A program made the position numbers and the translations under genes. 10,999 nucleotides of DNA from an uncultured Burkholderiales Genera incertae sedis bacterium (GTDB lineage: Bacteria; Pseudomonadota; Gammaproteobacteria; Burkholderiales; Eutrophovitaceae), in contig CAJQMS010000127.1 of NCBI GenBank assembly GCA_905479505.1, positions 1 through 10,999 of the forward strand. Reading direction: 5' to 3'. The notes under the pieces were generated by a model. It was given only the letters and a program-made list of their open reading frames with translations. It made no database searches and was not told the DNA's origin. This document shows, piece by piece, positions 1-6,776 of this stretch; position 1 is the first letter of the stretch, and each line of letters starts with the position of its first letter.

Positions 1-813
1 TTCAATGAGTCCCAAGACAATGTTCATCGGGCCCTATCTTTGGGCTATGAAGATAAGGCATCTGCCTATTTTCAATTGGGACTTATCGATGAGCAATTGA
101 ATATGATGGGATCAGCGGCTAACTGGTTCGCTAGCGTTCCAAGAGGAACGAGATTCGTTGAGGCGCAGAAAAGGTTAGCAAAAATAAAATTTACGTTGGA
201 CGGGCTGAAGCCCACAATTGATTATTTGACCAAACGGTCACTGGATAACCCCGAATATTTTGTTGTTTTCGTTGAACTGCAAGGGATGATCTACCGTGAA
301 GCCGGTGCTATGGACGATTATTTTCGCGTGCTTGACGAAGGTTTGGCTAAAAGACCGAAAGAGCCCAGCCTCCTCTACAGTTCCGCGATGGCAGCGGAGC
401 AATTGGGTCTCATTGATGTTTTGGAGTTAAGGTTAAGACGGCTCATAGAACTTGAGCCTGATAATGCCCAAGCCTTTAACGCATTGGGATATACGCTTGC
501 CGATAAGACTGATCGATTTGGTGAGGCAAAAGCCCTATTGGTGCGTGCGCTTGAATTGTCGCCGGATGACCCAGTATTTATAGACAGCATGGGGTGGATT
601 GAATTTAAGCTAAAAGAGTACGAGAGAAGTATAACTTTACTGAGGCGGGCTTATAGTCTCGAGCGTCACCCTGAGATAGCGGCGCACCTCGGAGAGGCTT
701 TGTGGGCGTTAGGTAAAGAGGGCGAGGCTAAATCAGTCTGGACTCTGGCCCGAGACGAATTTCCTGATAATGATGTTTTGATTGATACTTTATATCGGTA
801 TGGGGTCGATTAG
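1..813 (+). CDS. TPR-repeat protein, 5'-truncated by the window edge
   Basis: The reading frame is open from base 1 and ends at TAG 811-813. Only the C-terminal 270 residues are visible and the true start lies upstream; the TTG at 40 is just an internal leucine codon. The visible part is a run of roughly 34-residue helical TPR units. The clearest begin at AFNALGYTLADKTDRFGEA, FIDSMGWIEFKLKEYERSI and IAAHLGEALWALGKEGEAK, each with the small/large residue pattern typical of TPR and followed by a P-D-D or P-D-N turn. TPR arrays bind protein partners; the partner cannot be told from sequence. A large TPR protein immediately upstream of lolB is common in Betaproteobacteria and pseudomonads, which suggests an envelope role, possibly as an exported lipoprotein, but the N-terminus that would show a signal peptide is missing. 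The last 14 bases overlap lolB, suggesting translational coupling. Confidence 0.9.
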   Translation, partial: FNESQDNVHRALSLGYEDKASAYFQLGLIDEQLNMMGSAANWFASVPRGTRFVEAQKRLAKIKFTLDGLKPTIDYLTKRSLDNPEYFVVFVELQGMIYREAGAMDDYFRVLDEGLAKRPKEPSLLYSSAMAAEQLGLIDVLELRLRRLIELEPDNAQAFNALGYTLADKTDRFGEAKALLVRALELSPDDPVFIDSMGWIEFKLKEYERSITLLRRAYSLERHPEIAAHLGEALWALGKEGEAKSVWTLARDEFPDNDVLIDTLYRYGVD

Positions 814-1378
814 GATAAGCATCTTGTGCTTTTTATTGCCTGCGTTTTTGACCGGCTGCTCATTATTTCAAGCCGCTAATTCACCGGTAATAGCTGAATT
901 TACTGAAGATTTTGAGGTTTCTGGTCGAATAGCGGTCAAGATAAATGGAGAGGGCTCTTCAGCTCGAATTAAGTGGAGCCATAGAGGGGACGTGGACGCG
1001 GTTGACGTTTACACTCCGGTCGGCAGTATCATTGCGGTTATTCTAGTCTCCCCAAGAACGGGCGCTATGTTGGAAACAAAAGACGAGACGCATACCGCAA
1101 CCTCGGTGGAAGAGTTAACGCACCGTGTTTTGGGTTGGAGCTTACCGTTGTCCGGTTTGAAGTTTTGGGCTCGTGGTCGCGTCGACCCGTCGGTGTTCGT
1201 GGGTCGAGTGGCTCCGTTAGACGACCAGAACCGTATGACCTATTTTGAACAAGACGGTTGGAAAATTACTTTTTTGCGCTACTCTGGGGAGTCTGACGTC
1301 CCGCGAGTTATTAAGCTTGAACACGGAGATTTAAAAATAAGGTTCATCGTGGATGAGTGGAAGGTCCTAGAACTGTGA
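800..1378 (+). CDS. lolB: Outer-membrane lipoprotein receptor LolB
   Basis: LolB is the outer-membrane lipoprotein that accepts lipoproteins from the periplasmic carrier LolA and inserts them into the outer membrane. I chose ATG 800 (192 aa) over TTG 782 because it gives a compact type II signal peptide: two Arg/Ser-rich turns, a hydrophobic core, then lipobox LTGC with the lipidated Cys at residue 20. Ser at +2 predicts outer-membrane sorting. The mature part has family landmarks: F-x-V-SGRIAVK (38-47), an A-R-I-KWSHRGD segment (55-64), TPVGS (72-76) and LGWSLPLSGLKFWARG (111-126). Length fits the family. The TPVGS loop matches the position of the protruding hydrophobic Leu of the E. coli protein, here probably Val74 (alignment by eye). 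The start overlaps the upstream TPR gene by 14 bases, and the stop overlaps the ispE start as GTGA. No strong Shine-Dalgarno is visible, consistent with coupling. Confidence 0.94.
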   Translation: MGSIRISILCFLLPAFLTGCSLFQAANSPVIAEFTEDFEVSGRIAVKINGEGSSARIKWSHRGDVDAVDVYTPVGSIIAVILVSPRTGAMLETKDETHTATSVEELTHRVLGWSLPLSGLKFWARGRVDPSVFVGRVAPLDDQNRMTYFEQDGWKITFLRYSGESDVPRVIKLEHGDLKIRFIVDEWKVLEL

Positions 1379-2223
1379 AAAAAAGGCGGGACTTCGAGTA
1401 CTTTAATGCGCCGGCTAAACTTAACTTAATGTTACGAGTCAACGGCGTCAGGAATGACCGTTATCATATGTTGCAAACGGTATTTCATCTCATAAACTAT
1501 TCCGATTCCATTGGAATTCGTTTGATTGAGCAATGTAAAGTGCGGCGAGTGTCTCGGCATGCCTGGCCCGAGGAAGATGATTTGGTAGTGCGGGCGGCTC
1601 GCCTACTTGCAAAAGAGTGTTCCGTCAAAAAAGGTGTTGAGCTGGATGTTTTGAAGCAGATCCCTGATGGGGCGGGATTGGGCGGTGGGAGCTCAAACGC
1701 CGCGACAGTACTGATAGTATTGAATAAACTTTGGGGCTTAAATTTGAGAAGGCAGGAGTTACAAAATCTATCGATCGCCCTTGGTGCCGATGTGCCGTTT
1801 TTTGTTTTTGGGCAGAATGCTTTTGCTGAAGGGATTGGGGATGAGTTGACTCCGCTTGTTCTTCCAGAGGTGTGGTACTTGGTAATTTATCCTAACATTG
1901 CTGTGTCTACATCATCAGTGTTTAGCAATCCACAATTGACACGAAATTCCAAACCTATCAAAATAGCGGACTTTTCCTCATATGAGGGACAAAATGACCT
2001 GCAAGAAACGGTATGTCGTTCGTATCCGCAGGTGCGGTTAGCATTGGGATGGTTGGGCCAATTTGGTTCTGCCGCTATGAGTGGCTCTGGTTCGAGCGTG
2101 TATAGCACTTTTGCTGACCAGACACTTGCAGATTCTGTACTTGCAAAAATGCCAGACTGTTGGACGGGGTTTGTGGCTCGAGGCTTAGGTAAGCATCCCC
2201 TTTATGATTGGGTTGAGAATTAG
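1375..2223 (+). CDS. ispE: 4-diphosphocytidyl-2-C-methyl-D-erythritol kinase IspE
   Basis: IspE is the cytosolic GHMP kinase that phosphorylates CDP-methylerythritol with ATP in the MEP route to isoprenoids. I chose GTG 1375 (282 aa, matching about 283 in E. coli). It overlaps the lolB stop as GTGA and has GGAAGG at 1359-1364 ten bases upstream; the in-frame GTG at 1357 lacks this support. Landmarks are APAKLNLMLRV (12-22) with the catalytic Lys15, the glycine-rich ATP loop IPDGAGLGGGSSNAA (96-110), ALGADVPFF (135-143) with the catalytic Asp139, and the C-terminal GHMP motif MSGSGSSVYSTF (235-246). One oddity is NDRYHMLQ (27-34), where the family normally has D-G-Y-H, so Gly is replaced by Arg29. 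All catalytic residues are intact, so the enzyme is probably active. The tRNA-Gln follows 13 bases after the stop with no terminator between. Confidence 0.96.
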   Translation: MKKRRDFEYFNAPAKLNLMLRVNGVRNDRYHMLQTVFHLINYSDSIGIRLIEQCKVRRVSRHAWPEEDDLVVRAARLLAKECSVKKGVELDVLKQIPDGAGLGGGSSNAATVLIVLNKLWGLNLRRQELQNLSIALGADVPFFVFGQNAFAEGIGDELTPLVLPEVWYLVIYPNIAVSTSSVFSNPQLTRNSKPIKIADFSSYEGQNDLQETVCRSYPQVRLALGWLGQFGSAAMSGSGSSVYSTFADQTLADSVLAKMPDCWTGFVARGLGKHPLYDWVEN

Positions 2224-2236
2224 GTAGAAAAGTTTT

Positions 2237-2313
2237 TGGGGAGTAGCCAAGTTGGTTAAGGCACCGGATTTTGATTCCGGCATGCGAAGGTTCGAATCCT
2301 TCCTCCCCAGCCA
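2237..2313 (+). tRNA. tRNA-Gln (anticodon UUG)
   Basis: The 77-base cloverleaf folds fully. The acceptor stem TGGGGAG (2237-2243) pairs with CTCCCCA (2303-2309). The anticodon stem CCGGA/TCCGG (2264-2268/2276-2280) holds a seven-base loop with anticodon TTG at 2271-2273. The T arm is GAAGG-TTCGAAT-CCTTC (2286-2302). Discriminator G is at 2310 and the CCA end is encoded (2311-2313). The weak U1-A72 pair and G73 are known identity elements for glutaminyl-tRNA synthetase. UUG reads CAA and, by wobble, CAG. It lies 13 bases after the ispE stop with no terminator or clear own promoter, so it is probably cut from the lolB-ispE transcript. A tRNA-Gln at this site is shared with many Betaproteobacteria and pseudomonads. 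Confidence 0.98.
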
Positions 2314-2442
2314 AACTTTGTTCTGAAGGTATGGAGCCGGCACTAAAATTCCATATGACATAACAGTATATTCGTTTCGTTCTGTATTGCGGTTCATTGT
2401 AAAACGTAACGTTAACATCAGCGTTTGGAGATTGACGAGAGT

Positions 2443-3393
2443 ATGGCTTACGAGAGTTTGATGGTATTCACCGGGAATGCGAATCCGGTTTTAGCTGAGC
2501 GGGTAGCGAAGCACCTGAACATTGGTTTAGGCCGCGCCACCGTTGATCGTTTTAGTGACGGTGAGGTAATGGTTGAGTTGCTTGAGAACGTTAGAGGTAG
2601 AGATGTGTTCGTTCTTCAATCAGCATGCACCCCTACAAACGAAAGTTTGATGGAGATTTTGCTTATGGTTGACGCTCTTAAGCGATCCTCTGCTGGCCGC
2701 ATCACAGCGGCGATTCCATATTTAGGTTACGCGCGGCAAGATCGAAGGCCGCGCTCTGCTCGAGTGGCGATTAGTGCAAAAGTTGTCGCCAACTGTCTTC
2801 AAGCGACTGGGGTTGATCGGTTGCTAACGATGGATCTGCATGCTGACCAAATTCAAGGTTTTTTTGATATACCGGTTGATAATGTTTACGCAGCGCCAGT
2901 ACTCTTAGGGGATATTTGGAAATGTGGCTATGACGATCTCATTGTTGTGTCACCAGACGTCGGTGGAGTTGTTCGTGCGCGAGCGCTAGCTAAAAGACTC
3001 GAATCAGACCTGGCGATAATCGATAAGCGCCGACCGAAAGCAAATGAAGCTACCGTAATGAACATTATCGGTGAGGTGCAAGGTAGGACTTGTGTATTGA
3101 TGGACGACATGGTTGATACGGCTAATACCTTGTGTGCGGCAGCGGCTGCTTTAAAGCAAAACGGAGCAAAGAAAGTTTTAGCTTACTGCACGCACCCGGT
3201 GTTATCGGGGAAGGCCATTGAGAAAATTAGTGCGTCGGAAATAGATGAGCTAGTTGTTACTGACACAATACCCTTGTCTCCCGAAGCGGAAGGCTGTGAG
3301 AAAATAAGGCAACTGTCGATCGCTAATCTTTTTGCCGAAACGATACGGCGGATTAGTGATGAGGATTCTGTTTCATCGTTATTTATAGATTGA
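2443..3393 (+). CDS. prs: Ribose-phosphate pyrophosphokinase (PRPP synthase)
   Basis: Prs makes PRPP from ribose 5-phosphate and ATP in the cytosol, feeding purine, pyrimidine, His, Trp and NAD synthesis. I chose ATG 2443 (316 aa) over TTG 2425 because MAYESLMVFTGNANP matches the usual N-terminus of beta enzymes and gives the standard length. GGAG lies at 2427-2430 and a second purine-rich GAGAG runs to 2441. Landmarks are RFSDGE (36-41), the ATP-site segment YARQDRRPRSARVAISAK (96-113), the ribose-phosphate diphosphokinase signature DLHADQIQGFFDIP (131-144), the flexible catalytic loop IDKRRPKANE (193-202) and the ribose-5-phosphate loop DDMVDTANT (221-229). That loop normally reads D-T-[AG]-G-T; here Gly is replaced by Asn228, while all Asp and Thr residues are kept. 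The 129-base leader between the tRNA and prs shows no convincing -35/-10 pair. The gene is otherwise complete and ordinary. Confidence 0.97.
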   Translation: MAYESLMVFTGNANPVLAERVAKHLNIGLGRATVDRFSDGEVMVELLENVRGRDVFVLQSACTPTNESLMEILLMVDALKRSSAGRITAAIPYLGYARQDRRPRSARVAISAKVVANCLQATGVDRLLTMDLHADQIQGFFDIPVDNVYAAPVLLGDIWKCGYDDLIVVSPDVGGVVRARALAKRLESDLAIIDKRRPKANEATVMNIIGEVQGRTCVLMDDMVDTANTLCAAAAALKQNGAKKVLAYCTHPVLSGKAIEKISASEIDELVVTDTIPLSPEAEGCEKIRQLSIANLFAETIRRISDEDSVSSLFID

Positions 3394-3407
3394 AGCTTAA
3401 TATCACT

Positions 3408-3431
3408 TGCTAGGTTAAACTAGCGTTTTTT
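3408..3431 (+). terminator. Possible weak terminator between prs and rplY
   Basis: GCTAG (3409-3413) and CTAGC (3420-3424) form a 5-bp stem with a six-base loop, followed after one G by six Ts (3426-3431). The stem is short, so termination would be partial at best. A second possible hairpin, GAATC (3436-3440) with GATTC (3457-3461), is followed by five Ts, giving two hairpin/T-run units in the 91-base gap before rplY. Attenuation between prs and rplY is an inference. Confidence 0.35.
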
Positions 3432-3484
3432 ACGGGAATCAAATTGGTCGCGAGGCGATTCTTTTTATAAATTGGAGAAGTAAA

Positions 3485-4162
3485 ATGTCAGATATGAAGA
3501 TTAATGCTGAAGTTCGGTCTACGCAGGGAACGGGTGCGAGCCGCCGTCTCCGCAGAGCGGGCAAGGTACCTGGAGTCCTTTATGGTGGTCAATCCGAGGC
3601 TGAGATGATCGAACTTGATCACAAAGAAACTTTAATGCAACTAAAAAAAGAAGTTTTTCGTGCGTCTATTGTGGATATGTCGTTAGCGGGTAAGGTGGAA
3701 AAGGTATTGCTTCGTGATTACCAAATGCATCCTTTTAAGATAGAAGTCCTTCACGTTGACTTCCAGCGAGTATCGGCTAAAGAAAAAATTACCATGCGCG
3801 TACCACTCCATTTTGTGAATGAGGAGGAAGCGCCGAGTGTTAAGTTAGGCGGTGGTGTTGTTAACCGGATTGAGTCTGAAGTGGAAGTTTCATGTTTGCC
3901 AGGAGATTTACCAGAGTACATTGAGGTCGATTGCGTGGCTTTGGAAATTGGTGATGCCATCCACTTGACGCAACTGAATTTGCCAAACGGTGTTGAATTA
4001 GCGCACCTAGTGAGGGGTGGTGAGGATCTTAGTGTGGTAGCAATACAAAAAGCTCGAGGGTCAGTTGATGAAGACGATGGTGCGGGATCCGATGGTGGTG
4101 ATGAGGAATCTGCTACCGGTGATGCTTCAGAAGCAGACAAGGGTGATGCGAGCGAGTCTTAA
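3485..4162 (+). CDS. rplY: 50S ribosomal protein bL25, long CTC/TL5 type
   Basis: This protein binds 5S rRNA in the large ribosomal subunit; the long form is also called general stress protein Ctc. ATG 3485 is supported by GGAGAAG at 3474-3480. The 225 residues split into three parts. The L25 5S-binding domain is about 1-95, with GTGASRRLRRAGKVPGVLYGG (15-35, one of the clearest bL25 segments) and RDYQMHPFKIEVLHVDF (77-93). The beta-rich TL5 domain is about 98-188, with VPLHFVNEEEAP and GGGVVN. A low-complexity acidic tail (191-225) is rich in Asp, Glu, Gly and Ser. The acidic tail is variable in the family and probably disordered. E. coli L25 has only the first domain, so this is the longer form found in beta- and many other proteobacteria. 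A strong terminator follows, making this the likely end of the prs-rplY unit. Confidence 0.96.
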   Translation: MSDMKINAEVRSTQGTGASRRLRRAGKVPGVLYGGQSEAEMIELDHKETLMQLKKEVFRASIVDMSLAGKVEKVLLRDYQMHPFKIEVLHVDFQRVSAKEKITMRVPLHFVNEEEAPSVKLGGGVVNRIESEVEVSCLPGDLPEYIEVDCVALEIGDAIHLTQLNLPNGVELAHLVRGGEDLSVVAIQKARGSVDEDDGAGSDGGDEESATGDASEADKGDASES

Positions 4163-4183
4163 ATTAGTTTAATGTATGTCAAT

Positions 4184-4215
4184 AGCCGAGCAGCGATTGG
4201 TGCTCGGCTTTTTTT
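4184..4215 (+). terminator. Rho-independent terminator after rplY
   Basis: AGCCGAGCA (4184-4192) pairs perfectly with TGCTCGGCT (4201-4209) around an eight-base loop, and the T run extends to 4215. It begins 22 bases after the rplY stop. A 9-bp GC-containing stem with an uninterrupted T tract is the strongest terminator in the window. It implies that pth-ychF needs read-through or a promoter of its own in the short interval before 4243, where I see no clear one. Confidence 0.93.
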
Positions 4216-4242
4216 ATAATTAGGGTTGCGGATGATTGGCAC

Positions 4243-4818
4243 ATGAAACTGCTTGTAGGGTTAGGGAATCCAGGTGGTAAGTATGAGTCGACCCGACATA
4301 ATGTTGGGTTTTGGTGGTGCGATCAATTAGCGACAAAATTGGGCGTCACCTTTGAGCATCAGTCAAAATTTTTTGGAGATGTAGCCCGTGCTAAAGTTAA
4401 CGGTGCTGATCTTAGGTTGCTAAAGCCCCAAACGTTCATGAACGAAAGTGGTCGTGCAGTAAAAGCTATAAGCAGTTTTTATGATATTGACGTGAGCGAG
4501 ATTCTAGTAGTGCATGACGAGCTTGATTTGGAGCCGGGAATTGTGAGGCTAAAACAGGGGGGTGGCCATGGTGGCCATAACGGGATTAGAGACGTTGGAC
4601 GACATTTGAGCTTGAGTTGTTGGAGATTAAGAATTGGTATTGGTCACCCAGGAGATAGGCATAAAGTATCTGATTATGTACTTCGTAGACCTGAGTATAC
4701 CGATGAATCGCTTATTCAAGAGGGAATTCAACGTTCTTTAGATGTGAGTCCGAATATCATGGCCGATAGTATGAGTGAAGCCATGTTAGTTTTACATACT
4801 TCTAATCCCAAGCTCTGA
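4243..4818 (+). CDS. pth: Peptidyl-tRNA hydrolase
   Basis: Pth cleaves the ester bond of peptidyl-tRNAs that drop off the ribosome, recycling tRNA; it is usually essential. ATG 4243 gives 191 aa, the normal size, starting at the family N-terminus MKLLVGLGNPG. Active-site residues are all present: Asn9 in GLGNPG, His19 in STRHNVGFW, Asn67 in KPQTFMNESG, Asp92 in VVHDELDLEPG and Asn113 in GGGHGGHNG, corresponding to Asn10, His20, Asn68, Asp93 and Asn114 of the E. coli enzyme. The Shine-Dalgarno is weak (GGAT at 4230-4233). ychF follows after 32 bases; pth-ychF is one of the most widely conserved bacterial gene pairs. C-terminal residues after about 175 are poorly conserved, as usual. Confidence 0.97.
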   Translation: MKLLVGLGNPGGKYESTRHNVGFWWCDQLATKLGVTFEHQSKFFGDVARAKVNGADLRLLKPQTFMNESGRAVKAISSFYDIDVSEILVVHDELDLEPGIVRLKQGGGHGGHNGIRDVGRHLSLSCWRLRIGIGHPGDRHKVSDYVLRRPEYTDESLIQEGIQRSLDVSPNIMADSMSEAMLVLHTSNPKL

Positions 4819-4850
4819 TTTCAACTAATACGTATTAAGGAAAAATCAAC

Positions 4851-5939
4851 ATGAAGTGTGGAATTGTAGGGCTTCCAAATGTGGGAAAATCAACACTGTT
4901 TAACGCGCTGACTAAAGCGACAATTTCTGCTGAAAATTATCCATTTTGTACGATCGAGCCAAACGTTGGTGTGGTTGAGGTGCCAGATGCTAGGTTGGAT
5001 AAGTTATCAACAATGGTGGTGCCTGAAAAAACAGTACCAGCGCTCGTGGAGTTTGTAGATATCGCTGGCTTGGTTAAAGGAGCCTCTCAAGGCGAGGGGT
5101 TAGGTAATCAGTTTCTTGCAAATATTCGTGAAACAGATGCTATTGCGCACGTGGTCAGATGTTTTACGGATGATAATGTCGTTCATGTAGGGGGTAAGGT
5201 CGATCCCATTTCAGACATTGAGGTTATAAATACCGAGCTCGCATTAGCTGACCTTGCTTCAATTGAGAAGCAGGTCATTCGTTATAGTAAGCAAGCTCGG
5301 GCTGGTAATGACAAGGATGCTAAACGAACTCTAGATGTCCTCGAAAAGGTTGAAACGGCGCTGAATCAGGGGAATGCGGCGCGTACGGTGGATTTATCTA
5401 AGGAAGAACGTTTAGCGCTTCACCCTTTCTTTCTTTTAACCATGAAGCCGGTGATGTATGTGGCGAACGTTAGTGAGAAGGGTTTTGATGGGAATCCTAT
5501 GTTAGAGAAGGTTAAATCCATGGCTTTAGAAGAGGGGGCTAACGTAGTCGCCATCTCAGCTGCACTTGAGGCTCAGTTAATTGATCTAGATGACGACGAG
5601 AAAAAAATGTTCCTGGCGGATATAGGCATGGACGAGCCTGGTTTGAATCGGGCTATTAGAGCGGCTTTTGAGCTGCTGGGATTGCAAACCTATTTTACGG
5701 CTGGCAAAAAAGAAGTGAGGGCTTGGACCGTGAAACGAGGCAGTTCTGCTCCCCAGGCGGCCGGTGTGATACACACTGATTTCGAAAAAGGATTTATTCG
5801 AGCAGAGGTAGTAAGTTACAGTGATTTTGTTAAATATGGTGGTGAGGCTGCTGCTAAGGATGCGGGTAAAGTGAGGTTAGAGGGAAAGGACTATGTTGTG
5901 CTCGACGGCGATATCATGCATTTTAGGTTTAATGTTTAA
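4851..5939 (+). CDS. ychF: Redox-regulated, ribosome-associated ATPase YchF (OLA1 family)
   Basis: YchF is an Obg-family P-loop protein that prefers ATP over GTP, binds ribosomes and modulates translation under oxidative stress. ATG 4851 is the only possible start, because an in-frame TAA lies at 4836, and AAGG sits at 4837-4840. It gives 362 aa, about the family norm, with an N-terminus two or three residues shorter than usual. Landmarks are the P-loop GLPNVGKST (7-15), switch region PFCTIEPNVG (31-40), the G3 motif DIAGLVKGA (70-78), and NVSE (206-209) in place of the GTP-specific NKxD, which fits the nucleotide preference. A coiled-coil insertion spans about 125-175. A C-terminal TGS domain (about 276-362) holds LQTYFTAGKKEVRAWT and ends in DGDIMHFRFNV. 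All motifs look intact. Confidence 0.97.
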   Translation: MKCGIVGLPNVGKSTLFNALTKATISAENYPFCTIEPNVGVVEVPDARLDKLSTMVVPEKTVPALVEFVDIAGLVKGASQGEGLGNQFLANIRETDAIAHVVRCFTDDNVVHVGGKVDPISDIEVINTELALADLASIEKQVIRYSKQARAGNDKDAKRTLDVLEKVETALNQGNAARTVDLSKEERLALHPFFLLTMKPVMYVANVSEKGFDGNPMLEKVKSMALEEGANVVAISAALEAQLIDLDDDEKKMFLADIGMDEPGLNRAIRAAFELLGLQTYFTAGKKEVRAWTVKRGSSAPQAAGVIHTDFEKGFIRAEVVSYSDFVKYGGEAAAKDAGKVRLEGKDYVVLDGDIMHFRFNV

Positions 5940-5961
5940 ATTTAATAGTCGGGATTAAATT
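5939..5961 (+). terminator. AT-rich hairpin at the end of ychF, possible weak terminator
   Basis: AATTTAAT (5939-5946) and ATTAAATT (5954-5961) form an 8-bp all-A/T stem with a seven-base loop, beginning in the last base of the ychF stop codon. A second small stem, TGTTT (5961-5965) with AAACA (5977-5981), is followed by a T-rich stretch (5982-5990). Neither is a textbook terminator. They could be 3'-end structures or processing sites between ychF and yebC. Confidence 0.3.
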
Positions 5962-6020
5962 GTTTGTTGAGCGATTAAACATTATTTTTTATGTAAGTTG
6001 CTGAGAGGTGGTAGGAAGCT

Positions 6021-6746
6021 ATGGCTGGACACAGTAAATGGGCGAACATTAAGCATCGTAAGGCTGCCGCTGATGCTAAAAGAGGAAAAATATTCACTCG
6101 ATTGATAAAGGAAATCACTGTTGCTGCTCGACTTGCGGGGGCTGACCCTGCCTCAAACCCCAGGCTGCGTTTGGCTATTGATAAGGCGCTTGACGCTAAC
6201 ATGACTAAAGAGACTATTGATCGGGCAGCAAAAAAAGGTGCTGGTGAGTTAGATGGGGTGAATTATGAAGAAGCTCGCTACGAGGGTTATGGTATTGGTG
6301 GCGCTGCAGTCATGGTCGATTGTTTAACTGATAATACGAAAAGAACGGTTGCGGATGTTCGGCACGCCTTTTCTAAGCATGGAGGAAACTTGGGCACGGA
6401 TGGTTCGGTTGCGTTTCTTTTTAAGCATTGTGCTTTTTTTGTTTTTGCACCAGGGTTGGATGAGGAGCTTATCATGGACGTTGGTTTGTCTGAGGGTGCA
6501 GAGGACGTGCTTTCTAATGAGGATGGCAGCATAGAAGTTGTTGCTAACCCGAGCGAATTCAGTGCTCTAAAACTTGCCTTTGAAAAGGCCGAGCTCATAC
6601 CAGAGATGGCAGAAGTGACTCACAGACCGAGCACTTTAAACGAATTAGAAGGCGATGAAGCGGAGAAAATGCAGAAGCTTTTAGACGCGTTAGAGTCTCT
6701 TGACGATGTACAGGATGTATACACAACGGCATCATGTGATGTTTGA
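6021..6746 (+). CDS. yebC: YebC/PmpR/TACO1-family protein
   Basis: YebC-family proteins are cytosolic. They have been described as transcription regulators (PmpR) and, more recently, as factors helping ribosomes through polyproline stretches; the mitochondrial relative is TACO1. ATG 6021 gives 241 aa, the usual length, preceded by AGGAAG at 6013-6018. Landmarks are the near-invariant N-terminus MAGHSKWANIKHRKAAADAKRGKIFTRLIKEI, NPRLRLAIDKALDANM (46-61), YEGYGIGGAAVMVDCLTDN (87-105) and the glycine-rich HGGNLGTDGSVAFLF (120-134). All three domains appear complete. It precedes ruvC by 30 bases, an arrangement common in proteobacteria. If the translation role holds here, the proline-rich TolA made from the same cluster would be a plausible client; that link is my inference. 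Confidence 0.95.
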   Translation: MAGHSKWANIKHRKAAADAKRGKIFTRLIKEITVAARLAGADPASNPRLRLAIDKALDANMTKETIDRAAKKGAGELDGVNYEEARYEGYGIGGAAVMVDCLTDNTKRTVADVRHAFSKHGGNLGTDGSVAFLFKHCAFFVFAPGLDEELIMDVGLSEGAEDVLSNEDGSIEVVANPSEFSALKLAFEKAELIPEMAEVTHRPSTLNELEGDEAEKMQKLLDALESLDDVQDVYTTASCDV

Positions 6747-6776
6747 GGCTCTGGATGATCAATTCTGGCGAAAGTT

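Noticed and set aside
2075..2314. Minus-strand ORF covering the tRNA-Gln and the end of ispE, beginning MAGEEGFEPSHAGIKIR
   Set aside because: This is the familiar spurious protein produced by translating the antisense of a tRNA gene; it overlaps ispE and has no independent support. The neighbouring minus-strand ORF 2185-2418 fails for the same reason.
2403..2418. Palindrome TAACGTTA ahead of prs resembling a PurR operator
   Set aside because: By hand only about 9 of 16 positions match the E. coli PurR consensus, and PurR of that type is not expected in Betaproteobacteria.
3751..4140. Minus-strand ORF of 129 codons inside rplY
   Set aside because: It is a Ser/Pro-rich shadow of the rplY coding strand, including its low-complexity acidic tail, with no recognisable domain.
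6287..6598. Minus-strand ORF of 103 codons inside yebC
   Set aside because: It is a Ser-rich shadow of a highly conserved gene, with no start context or domain.
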